From the NCBI GenBank assembly GCA_003508835.1, contig PUFA01000012.1, positions 19,758,001-19,822,000 on the forward strand: a stretch of 64,000 bases of DNA. The letters are read 5' to 3'. Made by a program: the position numbers and the translations under genes. The DNA comes from Eonycteris spelaea. Its lineage: Eukaryota > Chordata > Mammalia > Chiroptera > Pteropodidae. Below the pieces are notes generated by a model. That model did not search any database and was not told the DNA's origin. It saw only the letters and a list, made by a program, of their open reading frames with translations. Shown piece after piece: positions 60,901 through 63,247 of this stretch; the stretch's first letter is position 1, and each line of letters begins with the position of its first letter.

Positions 60901-63247
60901 ATTGTTGTAAATGCGAACATAGATTCTGATGGTCTTTTGTGTAAATAAAAGAATAAGCTCTAATGCATAAACACTTTGACATCAGTTTTGGGGACTTGTA
61001 TTTTTTTGTTTATTTGTTTGTTCTCAGCTCCTTAAATATGTTACATATAGTTTGATTCCATAAAGTTACTGTGTTATTTATATAAGATAATAGAACTACT
61101 TCAATGTCTTAATTTTTTTTAATAGGAAGTAGCCAACAGCCTTGCCAAACTGAGTGTCCGTGCTCTCAGTCGCCTTGGAGGGTATCTGCCTGAAGAACAA
61201 GCAACCCCAGAAAATCCAACCATAAGGAAAAGTTTAGCAGGCATGCTGACACCTATGTTGCTAGAAAACTTGCTGTGGTTAGTGCTACTGAGGTACGTGA
61301 TTCAGAGGTAGCCTGAGTTTTGATAAATATTGCAAGATCCTTTATATAACACAAGGGCATAATGTTGATTGCTGTAGGAAACCTAAATATTGAAAATATG
61401 CTTGGTCTTCAACCAAGACATTTACTTAATTTGGATTGATGCTAATGATATCATCTCTACAAGTCTAGTCTTTCTATAGGGTAAATTAATTTCATGTTTC
61501 TCAGTTGTGGAGCCCACCGTAATTCTTGCCAACCTTGAGTTACGAAGGGTCAGGAAAAGAGAGTGAACTTGGAATGGTGTTTCATAATGGGCAGACTATT
61601 AGGAGTCAGGAGACCTAGAGTGTATTTTTAGCTGATTTTTATAAGCTATAACTTATTGAGATTCAGGTTTGAAATCCTAAAAGTAAATACATGTACACAT
61701 ACATATACATTCATGACAAAAGTAAGTGTGTTTGACCTTGGTAGTTCTCGCAACATCTAAGATCCCTGTCTTGAGGATCACTGGCAAACAGAATCAATGT
61801 AATAATGTAGCATTAGAGAATTAGCCTGTAGAAATCCATTAAATAGAATATTGTGAAGCCTTAAATTCTAAGGTACATTTAAAGACATGTTTCAAATGAA
61901 AAGGCTAACTCCCATTTTTGGTATTAAAAAAATGAAAGGGTAGATAGATCTGTGCCAATTTTAACTGTAGTTATCCATGAATTGCAGAATTATAGGCTAT
62001 TTTTATATTATTTTGTGTTCTCTAATGATTATCTAATACTTTTATTGGAAAAAAATCCTCAGAGTTCTAAATGTAAAATACTTTTAGAATTTATACATAG
62101 CTTATTTGTTTTTTAATCCAATCTGATTAAGTCTGAGTTTTAGTACAGAAACTGTTTTTTAGTGCCCCTGAGTAAGAGGGAAGAGCTTTAGATGTCACTC
62201 ATACTCTTTGTTCTTTTTCTGGACTTTGTTCACAAAATGATGGGTTTTTCTGACTGAAAACTTTCCAGAAATACTAGCAAGTTGTTGATTACTGCAAAGA
62301 AAAAAGCATTTCAGAATTATATCATGTACTCCATCTGGATTTAATAAAATGCTTATTTTAAACTGCCAGTTCTCAAAGTTTTACAGTTTTCCTAAAGATA
62401 TAATTTTTTAGTCATTTTACTTAATTAGTTAATGTTTTGAAAACAAAGATTGGATGTCTTTGCATGGAGGTAATACCGTGCTGCTTTCCTCCTGGCATAG
62501 TGCTCTGTACATGTAAAAGGTAAGAAAATTTTACTAAAACAGATAAAAGAGAATCAAATGTCTATGTTCATTTACAGTGGAGGAGAGCTAAACAAAAGGA
62601 AAGCACACTCGACAGCTCAGCAGGCAGGAGCTGTGTCTGCAAACTATTTACTGCAGCTTTGAGTCAGGGCTTGGCCAAGAAAATCTAAACTGACTTTGCC
62701 CATAATTTTTTTTCCTTTCCTAAGAGTATGCTTCATAAAGACTTAGATTTTGTTTTCAAATGTATGTGTATAAAGGCGGTATGAAATGCTTTTAAAGCTT
62801 ATATTCACTGAGTGTTCATTAAATACTGTAACACAAAACAATGTATAATTTCATCAAAGCAGAGCTGATGTTAAGAATGTGAGGTCAGACAGACTTGATT
62901 TTGAATCCCAGGATTGTGAGACTTGGGGCAAATAATTCTCTCTCTTAGCCTTAATTTTTCTTATCTGAATAATGGATACTATTAATAAGCTTTTTAGAAT
63001 TCTTCAGATCCTTATGATTGAGCTCCATTGTACTCAAGGTACCCATTACGAAATGTAATAGACCATTTTAATAAATTATAACTTCAATATTATTTTTTTT
63101 CCTAAATGTTAAAAAACATATTCTGTCTCCTAGATTTTGAAGATGCTTAACAGCAACACAGAGAACCCCTATTTGATATGGAACAATTGTACAAGGGCAG
63201 AACTACTTGAATTTCTTGAATCTCAACAAGAAAACATGATTAAAAAA
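9923..63247 (+). CDS. DNAJC13: DNAJC13 (RME-8), partial gene: 40 coding exons plus one microexon
   Basis: This is a large endosomal J-domain co-chaperone. It recruits and activates HSC70 on early endosomes, where it works with SNX1/retromer and the WASH complex in cargo sorting (family knowledge). Conceptual splicing of 40 exons gives residues 24-1666 in human numbering. In order these are a PH-like N-terminus (to about 110), a long alpha-helical body, IWN motif 1 (W776), a GYF-like segment (about 975-1021), IWN motif 2 (W1203), the J domain (about 1296-1355, HPD at 1332-1334) and IWN motif 3 (W1644). All introns are GT-AG except one GC-AG. The start codon exon and the C-terminal exons are outside the window. 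Three exons each lack one base and break the frame as written. All other exons have the length and phase expected from the human protein, so I regard the gene as functional with probable sequence errors. Identification rests on remembered human protein sequence, not a database search. Confidence 0.97.
9999..10800 (+). other. Intron with a (GT)9 microsatellite
   Basis: AT-rich, non-coding. A GT repeat sits at 10427-10444. Nothing else recognised. Confidence 0.7.
10801..10950 (+). CDS. DNAJC13: DNAJC13 exon 2 of window (human exon 4), residues 49-98
   Basis: This is a 50-codon exon in phase 0 between tttgttag and gtaaga. The product begins [15 protein letters not shown] and includes a basic RKGSGKK stretch, consistent with a lipid-binding PH-like domain. 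Confidence 0.96.
10951..11383 (+). other. Intron, nothing recognised
   Basis: 433 bases of AT-rich intron with A and T runs (10989-11003, 11263-11274). No repeat or RNA gene recognised. Confidence 0.6.
11384..11425 (+). CDS. DNAJC13: DNAJC13 exon 3 of window (human exon 5), residues 99-112, with a GC donor
   Basis: This is a 42-base in-frame exon encoding [14 protein letters not shown]. The acceptor is ctttcag. The donor reads AGG|gcaagt, so the intron is of the GC-AG class. Using the GT four bases further downstream (11430) would break the frame into the next exon. GC donors usually show this near-perfect match to U1 elsewhere. Confidence 0.93.
11426..14093 (+). other. GC-AG intron, mostly unique sequence
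   Basis: This intron starts with GC and ends ctctag. About 12050-13300 is less AT-rich than its surroundings and contains no repeat I know. A broken minus-strand reading frame lies inside it (12796-13062), see findings. The rest shows nothing. Confidence 0.6.
14094..14293 (+). CDS. DNAJC13: DNAJC13 exon 4 of window (human exon 6), residues 113-179, one base short
   Basis: The acceptor is cctctag and the donor is gtaagtg. It encodes [15 protein letters not shown] up to GGFSRL, but the exon is 200 bases where the conserved 67 codons need 201. The frame breaks at the T run 14165-14167, in the codon after TPGG. Beyond it the second part ([15 protein letters not shown] and so on) is intact in another frame. 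Read straight through, a stop follows at 14236-14238. I think this is probably a homopolymer sequencing error, not a true mutation. Confidence 0.93.
14294..16360 (+). other. Intron, no firm element
   Basis: A 15-base perfect tandem duplication occurs at 14396-14425. A short MIR/L2-type tail (ttcaataaataatag) is at about 14540-14585. No gene or RNA recognised in the remainder. Confidence 0.55.
16361..16567 (+). CDS. DNAJC13: DNAJC13 exon 5 of window (human exon 7), residues 180-248
   Basis: This is a 69-codon phase-0 exon after ttgtgcag, ending tcg|gtaaga. It encodes [20 protein letters not shown] onward to ISPRHS, and it is helical and highly conserved. Confidence 0.97.
16658..16753 (+). CDS. 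DNAJC13: DNAJC13 exon 6 of window (human exon 8), residues 249-280
   Basis: This is a 32-codon exon, [18 protein letters not shown] onward to LKPLGE. It is separated from the previous exon by a 90-base intron. The acceptor is tttaaag and the donor is gaa|gtaagt. Confidence 0.97.
16754..17102 (+). other. Intron, nothing recognised
   Basis: 349 bases of AT-rich intron without a recognisable element. Confidence 0.6.
17103..17194 (+). CDS. DNAJC13: DNAJC13 exon 7 of window (human exon 9), residues 281-311
   Basis: It begins [18 protein letters not shown] and ends inside an Arg codon (AG|A). The donor is gtattt, weaker than the gene's other donors. The next intron is the 3.3-kb L1-filled one. 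Confidence 0.96.
17195..18239 (+). other. 5' part of an intron, before the nested L1s
   Basis: It is AT-rich. It contains an imperfect 27-base tandem repeat at about 17412-17464 (unit acatgagcttttaaagta...). Otherwise nothing recognised. Confidence 0.6.
18240..18950 (+). mobile_element. Sense LINE-1 (older L1M), 5' half of an interrupted copy
   Basis: It shows L1 ORF2-end features in order: ccagaatatataaagaac, gggatgtggagaaactgg, gagaagcagtttggcaattt, acccagcagtttgac, aaacagcccacatatac, agcaataaaaaggactga. It stops at about 18950 where an antisense L1 begins, and its 3' UTR resumes at about 20022. Confidence 0.85.
18955..20020 (-). mobile_element. Antisense LINE-1 (L1MA/L1MB-like) inserted in an older L1
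   Basis: The plus strand reads the reverse complement of the L1 3' UTR and ORF2 end, starting tagactttattttttagagc and passing accttggcaaacc, tggttgcttccaagttttg, gttcctgttgctccacatcc and ggataacagtcc. A minus-strand open frame (19250-19693, 147 codons) is a fossil of the ORF2 C-terminus, ended by stops. It is the same subfamily as the sense copy at 3085-4456, hence long inverted complementarity. Confidence 0.88.
20022..20245 (+). mobile_element. 3' UTR of the interrupted older L1
   Basis: After the antisense insert, gatagaaagcagatagttg, tgcctggggag, gaattgtggtgatgattgc, acaactgtgtaagtttac and gtctcagtaaaactatt continue the sense L1 3' UTR. Together with 18240-18950 this is one element split by a later insertion. 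Confidence 0.75.
20246..20482 (+). other. 3' end of the L1-filled intron
   Basis: Unique sequence leading to the acceptor at 20482. Nothing recognised. Confidence 0.6.
20483..20649 (+). CDS. DNAJC13: DNAJC13 exon 8 of window (human exon 10), residues 311-366
   Basis: The acceptor is tttacttag. It encodes [20 protein letters not shown] through [19 protein letters not shown] and splits the following Asn codon (A|AT). The donor is gtaagt. Confidence 0.97.
20760..20839 (+). CDS. DNAJC13: DNAJC13 exon 9 of window (human exon 11), residues 367-393
   Basis: It encodes [20 protein letters not shown] and LHAVTQD. The flanking introns are only 110 and 82 bases. The donor is gat|gtaaga. Confidence 0.97.
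20922..21091 (+). CDS. DNAJC13: DNAJC13 exon 10 of window (human exon 12), residues 394-450
   Basis: It encodes [20 protein letters not shown] onward to GFLAFTQLP and ends two bases into a Lys codon. The helical, leucine-rich pattern fits the armadillo-like body of RME-8 proteins. Confidence 0.97.
21092..21528 (+). other. Intron, nothing recognised
   Basis: 437 bases without a recognisable element. A short C/T tract precedes the acceptor. Confidence 0.6.
21529..21628 (+). CDS. DNAJC13: DNAJC13 exon 11 of window (human exon 13), residues 450-483
   Basis: It encodes [19 protein letters not shown] through MLCALMC. The acceptor is cccacaag and the donor is tgt|gtaagt. Reading the donor through continues an open frame, but the conserved protein resumes at 23248. 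Confidence 0.97.
21629..23247 (+). other. Intron with ancient interspersed repeats
   Basis: About 21725-22435 resembles a widespread old mammalian repeat (phrases such as gacactgtgctacataat, gatctgaatcttgaagg, gggagagggaatagc) that I cannot assign to a family. An antisense MIR is listed separately. No gene is seen. Confidence 0.45.
22672..22840 (-). repeat. MIR SINE, antisense
   Basis: Reverse-complement MIR pattern: tgttttacatgaattatctc, gtaacagtattatgagac, aggtacatactcttattccc, tttaaggtcagatgtagcc. Confidence 0.7.
23248..23355 (+). CDS. DNAJC13: DNAJC13 exon 12 of window (human exon 14), residues 484-519
   Basis: This is a 36-codon phase-0 exon, [19 protein letters not shown] through EKFNSHV. 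The acceptor is tcaatag and the donor is gtg|gtaagt. Confidence 0.97.
23356..24036 (+). other. Intron, nothing recognised
   Basis: 681 bases of AT-rich unique-looking intron. Confidence 0.6.
24037..24192 (+). CDS. DNAJC13: DNAJC13 exon 13 of window (human exon 15), residues 520-571
   Basis: This is a 52-codon exon, [20 protein letters not shown] through TLFKLFQ. It is bounded by tttcag and gtaaga. Confidence 0.97.
24193..25575 (+). other. Intron containing an LTR-like block and a TG repeat
   Basis: Outside the LTR-like block there is a TG microsatellite (25234-25248) and a C-rich tract before the acceptor (25548-25566). Nothing else recognised. Confidence 0.6.
24550..25205 (-). mobile_element. 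Putative solo LTR of an endogenous retrovirus, reverse orientation
   Basis: This block is less AT-rich and distinct from the intron around it. On the minus strand it has an AATAAA signal (complement at about 24660-24667) followed by about 110 bases rich in features of a retroviral R-U5 region, including a stretch complementary to gggtacctcgattctttt. No internal retroviral genes are present, so it would be a solo LTR. I could not define exact ends or a target duplication, and the family is unassigned. It lies in the intron before the 57-base exon. Confidence 0.45.
25576..25632 (+). CDS. DNAJC13: DNAJC13 exon 14 of window (human exon 16), residues 572-590
   Basis: This is a 57-base in-frame exon, [19 protein letters not shown]. 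Its polypyrimidine tract is unusually C-rich (three C runs, 25548-25566) and ends 9 bases before the acceptor. Being short and divisible by three, it could be skipped without a frameshift, though nothing here shows that it is. Confidence 0.96.
25633..27829 (+). other. Intron with a tandem duplication and an old LINE tail
   Basis: Besides the duplication, about 26960-27130 resembles the 3' tail of an old LINE (ttgggaagttcagaaaa, accatccacattaac, ttattaacattttgtaaat). An AT-rich near-palindromic stretch lies at 27130-27180. No gene recognised. Confidence 0.5.
26211..26610 (+). repeat. Imperfect tandem duplication, two units of about 200 bases
   Basis: Unit 1 (26211-26415) and unit 2 (26416-26610) share in order cagtctaaatg/ttagtctaaatg, gtagtaatttggataaaatg, taagagtgcc, ctcataaatataac, gtagctaaataataa, tagtatactgt and gctggtagag. 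By eye the units differ at roughly 15 per cent of positions plus small gaps, so the duplication is old. Confidence 0.9.
27830..27951 (+). CDS. DNAJC13: DNAJC13 exon 15 of window (human exon 17), residues 591-631
   Basis: It encodes [18 protein letters not shown] through [10 protein letters not shown] and ends two bases into an Arg codon. The acceptor is tttccaaag and the donor is gtaggt. Confidence 0.97.
27952..30094 (+). other. Intron, little recognised
   Basis: About 29370-29480 (attccttgctcatgaagagc, cttccagcctagg) looks like a fragment of an ancient repeat. The remainder shows no gene, RNA or element I recognise. Confidence 0.5.
30095..30170 (+). CDS. DNAJC13: DNAJC13 exon 16 of window (human exon 18), residues 631-656
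   Basis: It encodes [20 protein letters not shown] then LKRIL. It has TAAN where I recall TATN in human. The acceptor is tttttcag and the donor is ttg|gtaagt. Confidence 0.96.
30418..30513 (+). CDS. DNAJC13: DNAJC13 exon 17 of window (human exon 19), residues 657-688
   Basis: This is a 32-codon exon, [18 protein letters not shown] through VKIAM. The donor is atg|gtaaat, slightly off consensus. One Leu-to-Ser difference from human as remembered. Confidence 0.96.
30514..31070 (+). other. Intron with an antisense L1M 3' UTR remnant
   Basis: About 30620-30900 resembles an antisense old L1 3' UTR (aactttattgatatataat, aactcacctgttttaaatg, tacaatttaataatttc). Borders unclear. Confidence 0.45.
31071..31214 (+). 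CDS. DNAJC13: DNAJC13 exon 18 of window (human exon 20), residues 689-736
   Basis: This is a 48-codon exon, [19 protein letters not shown] through DRMGIAQKE. It is lysine- and glutamate-rich and predicted helical. It is followed by a long intron that contains the 15-base microexon. Confidence 0.97.
31215..34448 (+). other. Long intron pair hosting the microexon
   Basis: Apart from the 15-base microexon, I see no repeat or gene in these 3.2 kb, which are unusually free of recognisable transposons for this window. Confidence 0.55.
33866..33880 (+). CDS. DNAJC13: Candidate 15-base microexon of DNAJC13 (five residues DRNNM)
   Basis: A 15-base block lies between a pyrimidine-rich acceptor (ending attatattcag) and a strong donor (atg|gtgagt). 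It would insert DRNNM in frame after residue 736. From memory, two human isoforms differ by five residues (2243 versus 2248), which fits, but I could not check this. Such short, frame-preserving exons are often neuronal. The microexon sits 568 bases before the next constitutive exon. Confidence 0.7.
34449..34531 (+). CDS. DNAJC13: DNAJC13 exon 19 of window (human exon 21), residues 737-764
   Basis: It encodes [20 protein letters not shown] then NWDLFYY. It has a strongly basic segment (RKRRQR) and ends two bases into Arg764. The acceptor is ttttctag and the donor is gtaaac. Confidence 0.96.
34532..35859 (+). other. Intron with an antisense L1M remnant
   Basis: About 35595-35710 resembles an old antisense L1 3' UTR (attttattgtgaaaactttc, aaacattcagaaaaggtg, acctatcaccaaaattc). 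The rest is unrecognised. Confidence 0.5.
35860..36013 (+). CDS. DNAJC13: DNAJC13 exon 20 of window (human exon 22), residues 764-815, IWN motif 1
   Basis: It carries the first IWN motif of the RME-8 family ([14 protein letters not shown]776), followed by an acidic helix, and ends WNHHEFE. It has RDSLES where I recall RDTLES in human. The acceptor is tgtctag and the donor is gag|gtaaat. Confidence 0.97.
36014..38424 (+). other. Intron dominated by an L2 copy
   Basis: Outside the L2, 36014-36589 and 37681-38424 show nothing beyond AT-rich sequence and a T run (38288-38299). Confidence 0.6.
36590..37680 (+). mobile_element. LINE-2 (L2) 3' portion
   Basis: The block follows L2 in order: cacttctctgctcaaagtcc, tggcttcccatctcactta, cttgctccaaccacactgg, cttcttggagaacgccaaa, gactcagggtcttttt, gtcatcatctaagtgggact, catagcacttactatcac, and a tail of tgtatccctgaatactagag and tgcatggtacacacagtat. 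The plus-strand 131-codon frame inside it is not a gene. The 5' border is uncertain. Confidence 0.8.
38425..38528 (+). CDS. DNAJC13: DNAJC13 exon 21 of window (human exon 23), residues 816-850
   Basis: It encodes [20 protein letters not shown] then an acidic EEDENEESG stretch and SIKR, and splits Ser850 (TC|G). The acceptor is attaataaag. A Tigger2-like transposon begins only 26 bases after the exon end. Confidence 0.97.
38554..39042. mobile_element. Nonautonomous Tigger2-like DNA transposon
   Basis: The left end tagtagttctttatccgcag and the right end ggatgagggcgggagactac-tg form imperfect terminal inverted repeats, with TA on both sides (38552-38553, 39043-39044). Internal blocks ccagaaataaacaattcgta, gtcacttagtagccatctc, gtgcctaattaatatattaa and ccagtgggggtcttggaac match the Tigger2 consensus ends as remembered. 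It is about 489 bases with the transposase region missing. It fills almost the entire intron. Confidence 0.88.
39105..39264 (+). CDS. DNAJC13: DNAJC13 exon 22 of window (human exon 24), residues 850-903
   Basis: It encodes [20 protein letters not shown] through RYIIGMLER. The Asn855 codon (aat, 39118-39120) is the residue changed to Ser in families with Parkinson disease (literature, from memory). Here it is the ancestral Asn. Its position fixes the residue numbering used throughout. The acceptor is aatgcag and the donor is agg|gtaagg. Confidence 0.97.
39265..40503 (+). other. Intron, nothing recognised
   Basis: 1.24 kb of AT-rich sequence without recognisable element. Confidence 0.55.
40504..40566 (+). 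CDS. DNAJC13: DNAJC13 exon 23 of window (human exon 25), residues 904-924
   Basis: This is a 63-base in-frame exon, [20 protein letters not shown] plus K. The acceptor is ttccaatag and the donor is aag|gtacag. Confidence 0.96.
41072..41114. repeat. (AC)n microsatellite
   Basis: About 43 bases of AC repeat with one interruption (aa at 41096-41097). It sits in the 731-base intron 40567-41297, which otherwise shows nothing. Confidence 0.95.
41298..41399 (+). CDS. DNAJC13: DNAJC13 exon 24 of window (human exon 26), residues 925-958
   Basis: This is a 34-codon exon, [20 protein letters not shown] through VSRATVPLQ. It has a leucine-rich armadillo-like helix pair. The acceptor is gtcttctag and the donor is cag|gtatgc. 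Confidence 0.97.
41400..42674 (+). other. Intron with a short antisense MIR
   Basis: About 41965-42052 fits antisense MIR (ttgcccaaggtcacctaata, gagacagagccag, gttctcaaccactctgct). The remainder is unrecognised. Confidence 0.6.
42675..42779 (+). CDS. DNAJC13: DNAJC13 exon 25 of window (human exon 27), residues 959-993, start of GYF-like domain
   Basis: It encodes [20 protein letters not shown] then [15 protein letters not shown]. The WYFGN and GPYGF elements are hallmarks of a GYF-type (GYF_2) fold, which in general binds proline-rich peptides. It has Thr where I recall Ser959 in human. Confidence 0.96.
42780..43533 (+). other. Intron, nothing recognised
   Basis: 754 bases inside the GYF-like coding segment. 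No element seen. Confidence 0.6.
43534..43736 (+). CDS. DNAJC13: DNAJC13 exon 26 of window (human exon 28), residues 994-1061, end of GYF-like domain
   Basis: It completes the GYF-like unit ([20 protein letters not shown], then MDGWRPL) and continues into helices ([18 protein letters not shown]). It ends two bases into an Arg codon. The acceptor is tcatttag and the donor is gtaaaa. Confidence 0.97.
43737..44811 (+). other. Intron, nothing recognised
   Basis: 1.07 kb of unique-looking sequence. Confidence 0.55.
44812..44896 (+). CDS. DNAJC13: DNAJC13 exon 27 of window (human exon 29), residues 1061-1089
   Basis: It encodes [20 protein letters not shown] then SCLPHIIQ. It has RVKR and SSC where I recall KVKR and STC in human. 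The acceptor is gttttttag and the donor is cag|gtgagt. Confidence 0.96.
44897..47988 (+). other. Large intron with little repeat content
   Basis: No transposon recognised over 3.1 kb. A segment with several CpG (45970-46220) stands out in the AT-rich setting. A T run lies at 45717-45733, and the acceptor is preceded by a long T tract (47962-47986). Confidence 0.5.
47989..48143 (+). CDS. DNAJC13: DNAJC13 exon 28 of window (human exon 30), residues 1090-1141
   Basis: It encodes [20 protein letters not shown] through [12 protein letters not shown]. The hydrophobic helices belong to the armadillo-like body; I do not read them as membrane spans. The acceptor has an almost unbroken run of T (47970-47986). 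Confidence 0.97.
48144..48587 (+). other. Intron, nothing recognised
   Basis: 444 bases, AT-rich, no element. Confidence 0.6.
48588..48633 (+). CDS. DNAJC13: DNAJC13 exon 29 of window (human exon 31), residues 1141-1156
   Basis: This short 46-base exon encodes [15 protein letters not shown]. The acceptor is ttctctag and the donor is gag|gtaagc. The next intron holds a candidate 12-base microexon at 49010. Confidence 0.96.
48634..50444 (+). other. Intron with an L2 tail, a candidate microexon and a GC-richer patch
   Basis: About 48719-48800 resembles an L2 3' tail (gattataagcactggagg, gcaggtattgttgtattc). A 12-base block with splice sites is at 49010-49021 (see findings). About 50165-50290 is richer in G+C and CpG than its surroundings and contains cagcagctg and ggctgctgcag as inverted halves. 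No gene is seen. Confidence 0.5.
50445..50599 (+). CDS. DNAJC13: DNAJC13 exon 30 of window (human exon 32), residues 1157-1208, IWN motif 2
   Basis: It encodes [20 protein letters not shown] onward, ending in the second IWN-type motif ([11 protein letters not shown]1203). The motif is split from its downstream helix by the intron. The acceptor is ttttaaag and the donor is ag|gtaagc. Confidence 0.97.
50600..51780 (+). other. Intron, nothing recognised
   Basis: 1.18 kb without a recognisable element. Short open frames here lack any family resemblance. Confidence 0.55.
51781..51982 (+). CDS. DNAJC13: DNAJC13 exon 31 of window (human exon 33), residues 1208-1275
   Basis: It encodes [20 protein letters not shown] through [11 protein letters not shown]. 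It links IWN motif 2 to the J domain. The acceptor is gtaattgcag and the donor is cca|gtaagt. Confidence 0.97.
52285..52495 (+). repeat. MIR SINE, sense
   Basis: Sense MIR pattern: gatgctggagttaggcag, cttctctaagcctctgtta, tgataatagtaccactac, ggaagattaagtgagaatt, cctggcacacatgaggcagt. It lies in the 932-base intron 51983-52914, which shows nothing else. Confidence 0.8.
52915..53030 (+). CDS. DNAJC13: DNAJC13 exon 32 of window (human exon 34), residues 1276-1314, start of J domain
   Basis: After a helical linker ([18 protein letters not shown]) it encodes helix I of the J domain ([12 protein letters not shown]) and the GQG turn. It ends two bases into a Pro codon. The acceptor is tatttaag and the donor is gtgagt. 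Confidence 0.97.
53031..53570 (+). other. Intron inside the J-domain coding region, nothing recognised
   Basis: 540 bases of AT-rich sequence between the J-domain helix I and helix II exons. Confidence 0.6.
53571..53649 (+). CDS. DNAJC13: DNAJC13 exon 33 of window (human exon 35), residues 1314-1340, J-domain HPD exon
   Basis: It encodes helix II and the loop of the J domain: [17 protein letters not shown] followed by HPD (codons 53623-53631) and KNPEGR. HPD is the tripeptide that triggers ATP hydrolysis by HSC70, and it is intact here. The acceptor is atttaatag and the donor is agg|gtatgt. Confidence 0.98.
54440..54535 (+). repeat. Short LINE-1 ORF2 remnant, sense
   Basis: ctctataaagctacaataat and aatactggcacaaaaatca followed by atatagatcaaggaacata match the L1 ORF2 reverse-transcriptase region as remembered. 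Confidence 0.65.
54536..54760 (+). repeat. MIR SINE, sense
   Basis: Sense MIR pattern: ttgtggccttaggcaagtaa, ctaacagatgaggataata, ttgagaattaaacgagataa, tgtaaagcacttagcatag, ggtgctcagtaaatagctc. Confidence 0.85.
55055..55190 (+). CDS. DNAJC13: DNAJC13 exon 34 of window (human exon 36), residues 1341-1386, end of J domain
   Basis: It encodes J-domain helix III ([16 protein letters not shown]) and the following segment to LFNRHKE, ending one base into an Asp codon. The acceptor is acatacag and the donor is gtaagg. Confidence 0.97.
55191..57271 (+). other. Intron, no supported element
   Basis: 2.1 kb. The longest open frame of the whole window (minus strand, 55720-56202, 160 codons) lies here, but it resembles nothing and I treat it as chance. 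A short TATG repeat is at 56405-56420. Confidence 0.5.
57272..57456 (+). CDS. DNAJC13: DNAJC13 exon 35 of window (human exon 37), residues 1386-1447
   Basis: It encodes [20 protein letters not shown] through [13 protein letters not shown]. It has NGIE where I recall NGLE in human. The acceptor is ttatttcag and the donor is gag|gtaaca, a weak match. Confidence 0.97.
57457..57873 (+). other. Intron, nothing recognised
   Basis: 417 bases. The open frame of the preceding exon continues into it but is not conserved protein. Confidence 0.6.
57874..57948 (+). CDS. DNAJC13: DNAJC13 exon 36 of window (human exon 38), residues 1448-1472
   Basis: This is a 25-codon in-frame exon, [19 protein letters not shown] then SDMSVQ. 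It has LNRS where I recall LTRS in human. The acceptor is tctctgcag and the donor is cag|gtgagg. Confidence 0.97.
57988..58172 (+). mobile_element. MER5A-type hAT-Charlie MITE
   Basis: The segment ctgtagttcagacttttaac through ggattgctgagctgcctctg, gcctgagaacatgct, aattcccaggtgatactgat and ctttaagaaccactgca follows the MER5A consensus from end to end. Confidence 0.85.
58195..58370 (-). repeat. Antisense old L1M 3' UTR remnant
   Basis: aaaaatagtataatgaactc, tgtccctattaaccag and aatatttgccattttgcc match the antisense 3' UTR of old L1M elements (similar to 35595-35710). Confidence 0.5.
58546..58756 (+). mobile_element. hAT-type MITE split by a GC/GT repeat
   Basis: It starts cagaagtaagcaaacttttt, then ggctagagagtaaatattga, and ends tggcccatgtgccatagtgg and gtgtgccaacc. 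This matches the common cagcaaactttttctgtaaa-type hAT family; the exact name is uncertain. The middle holds an alternating purine-pyrimidine repeat (58604-58645). Confidence 0.6.
58604..58663. repeat. Alternating GC/CA/GT repeat, potential Z-DNA
   Basis: 42 bases (58604-58645) alternate purine and pyrimidine without a break, starting with ATGC/GCAC steps and running into (GT)n. After an interruption, further TG repeats continue to 58663. Confidence 0.85.
58928..59047 (+). CDS. DNAJC13: DNAJC13 exon 37 of window (human exon 39), residues 1473-1512
   Basis: This is a 40-codon exon, [20 protein letters not shown] through [10 protein letters not shown]. The acceptor is gtctgcag and the donor is aag|gtagag. 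Confidence 0.97.
59048..60256 (+). other. Intron, nothing recognised
   Basis: 1.2 kb of unique-looking intron. Confidence 0.55.
60257..60435 (+). CDS. DNAJC13: DNAJC13 exon 38 of window (human exon 40), residues 1513-1572, one base short
   Basis: It encodes [20 protein letters not shown] then WLQT in one frame, and [18 protein letters not shown] through SEETNQQ in another. The exon is 179 bases where 60 conserved codons need 180. The break is at the C run 60327-60328, inside the codons for THLF. Splice sites (ctctcaag, cag|gtaact) are intact. I favour a lost C from sequencing over a real mutation. Confidence 0.93.
60436..61125 (+). other. Intron, nothing recognised
   Basis: 690 bases, AT-rich, T run before the acceptor. 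Confidence 0.6.
61126..61292 (+). CDS. DNAJC13: DNAJC13 exon 39 of window (human exon 41), residues 1573-1628, one base short
   Basis: It encodes [20 protein letters not shown] through AGMLTP in one frame and [12 protein letters not shown] in the next. The length is 167 where 56 conserved codons need 168. The missing base is a T at about 61254, in the codons for PY. Splice sites are normal (tttaatag, gag|gtacgt). Confidence 0.93.
61293..63133 (+). other. Intron with one MIR
   Basis: Apart from the MIR nothing is recognised. A GC-richer patch lies at about 62575-62690. Confidence 0.55.
62868..63005 (+). repeat. MIR SINE, sense
   Basis: Sense MIR pattern: ggtcagacagacttgatttt, gaatcccaggattgtgag, cttggggcaaataattctc, ttcttatctgaataatgg. 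Confidence 0.75.
63134..63247 (+). CDS. DNAJC13: DNAJC13 exon 40 of window (human exon 42), residues 1629-1666, IWN motif 3
   Basis: This is a 38-codon exon with the third IWN motif ([17 protein letters not shown]1644) and a final QQENMIKK. It has NNCTR where I recall NNSTR in human. The acceptor is tctcctag and the donor is aaa|gtatgt. This is the last exon in the window. Confidence 0.97.

Noticed and set aside
14094..61292. The locus as a DNAJC13 pseudogene
   Set aside because: All splice sites, exon lengths and residues are conserved apart from three single-base losses at runs of one base. Sequence error is simpler.
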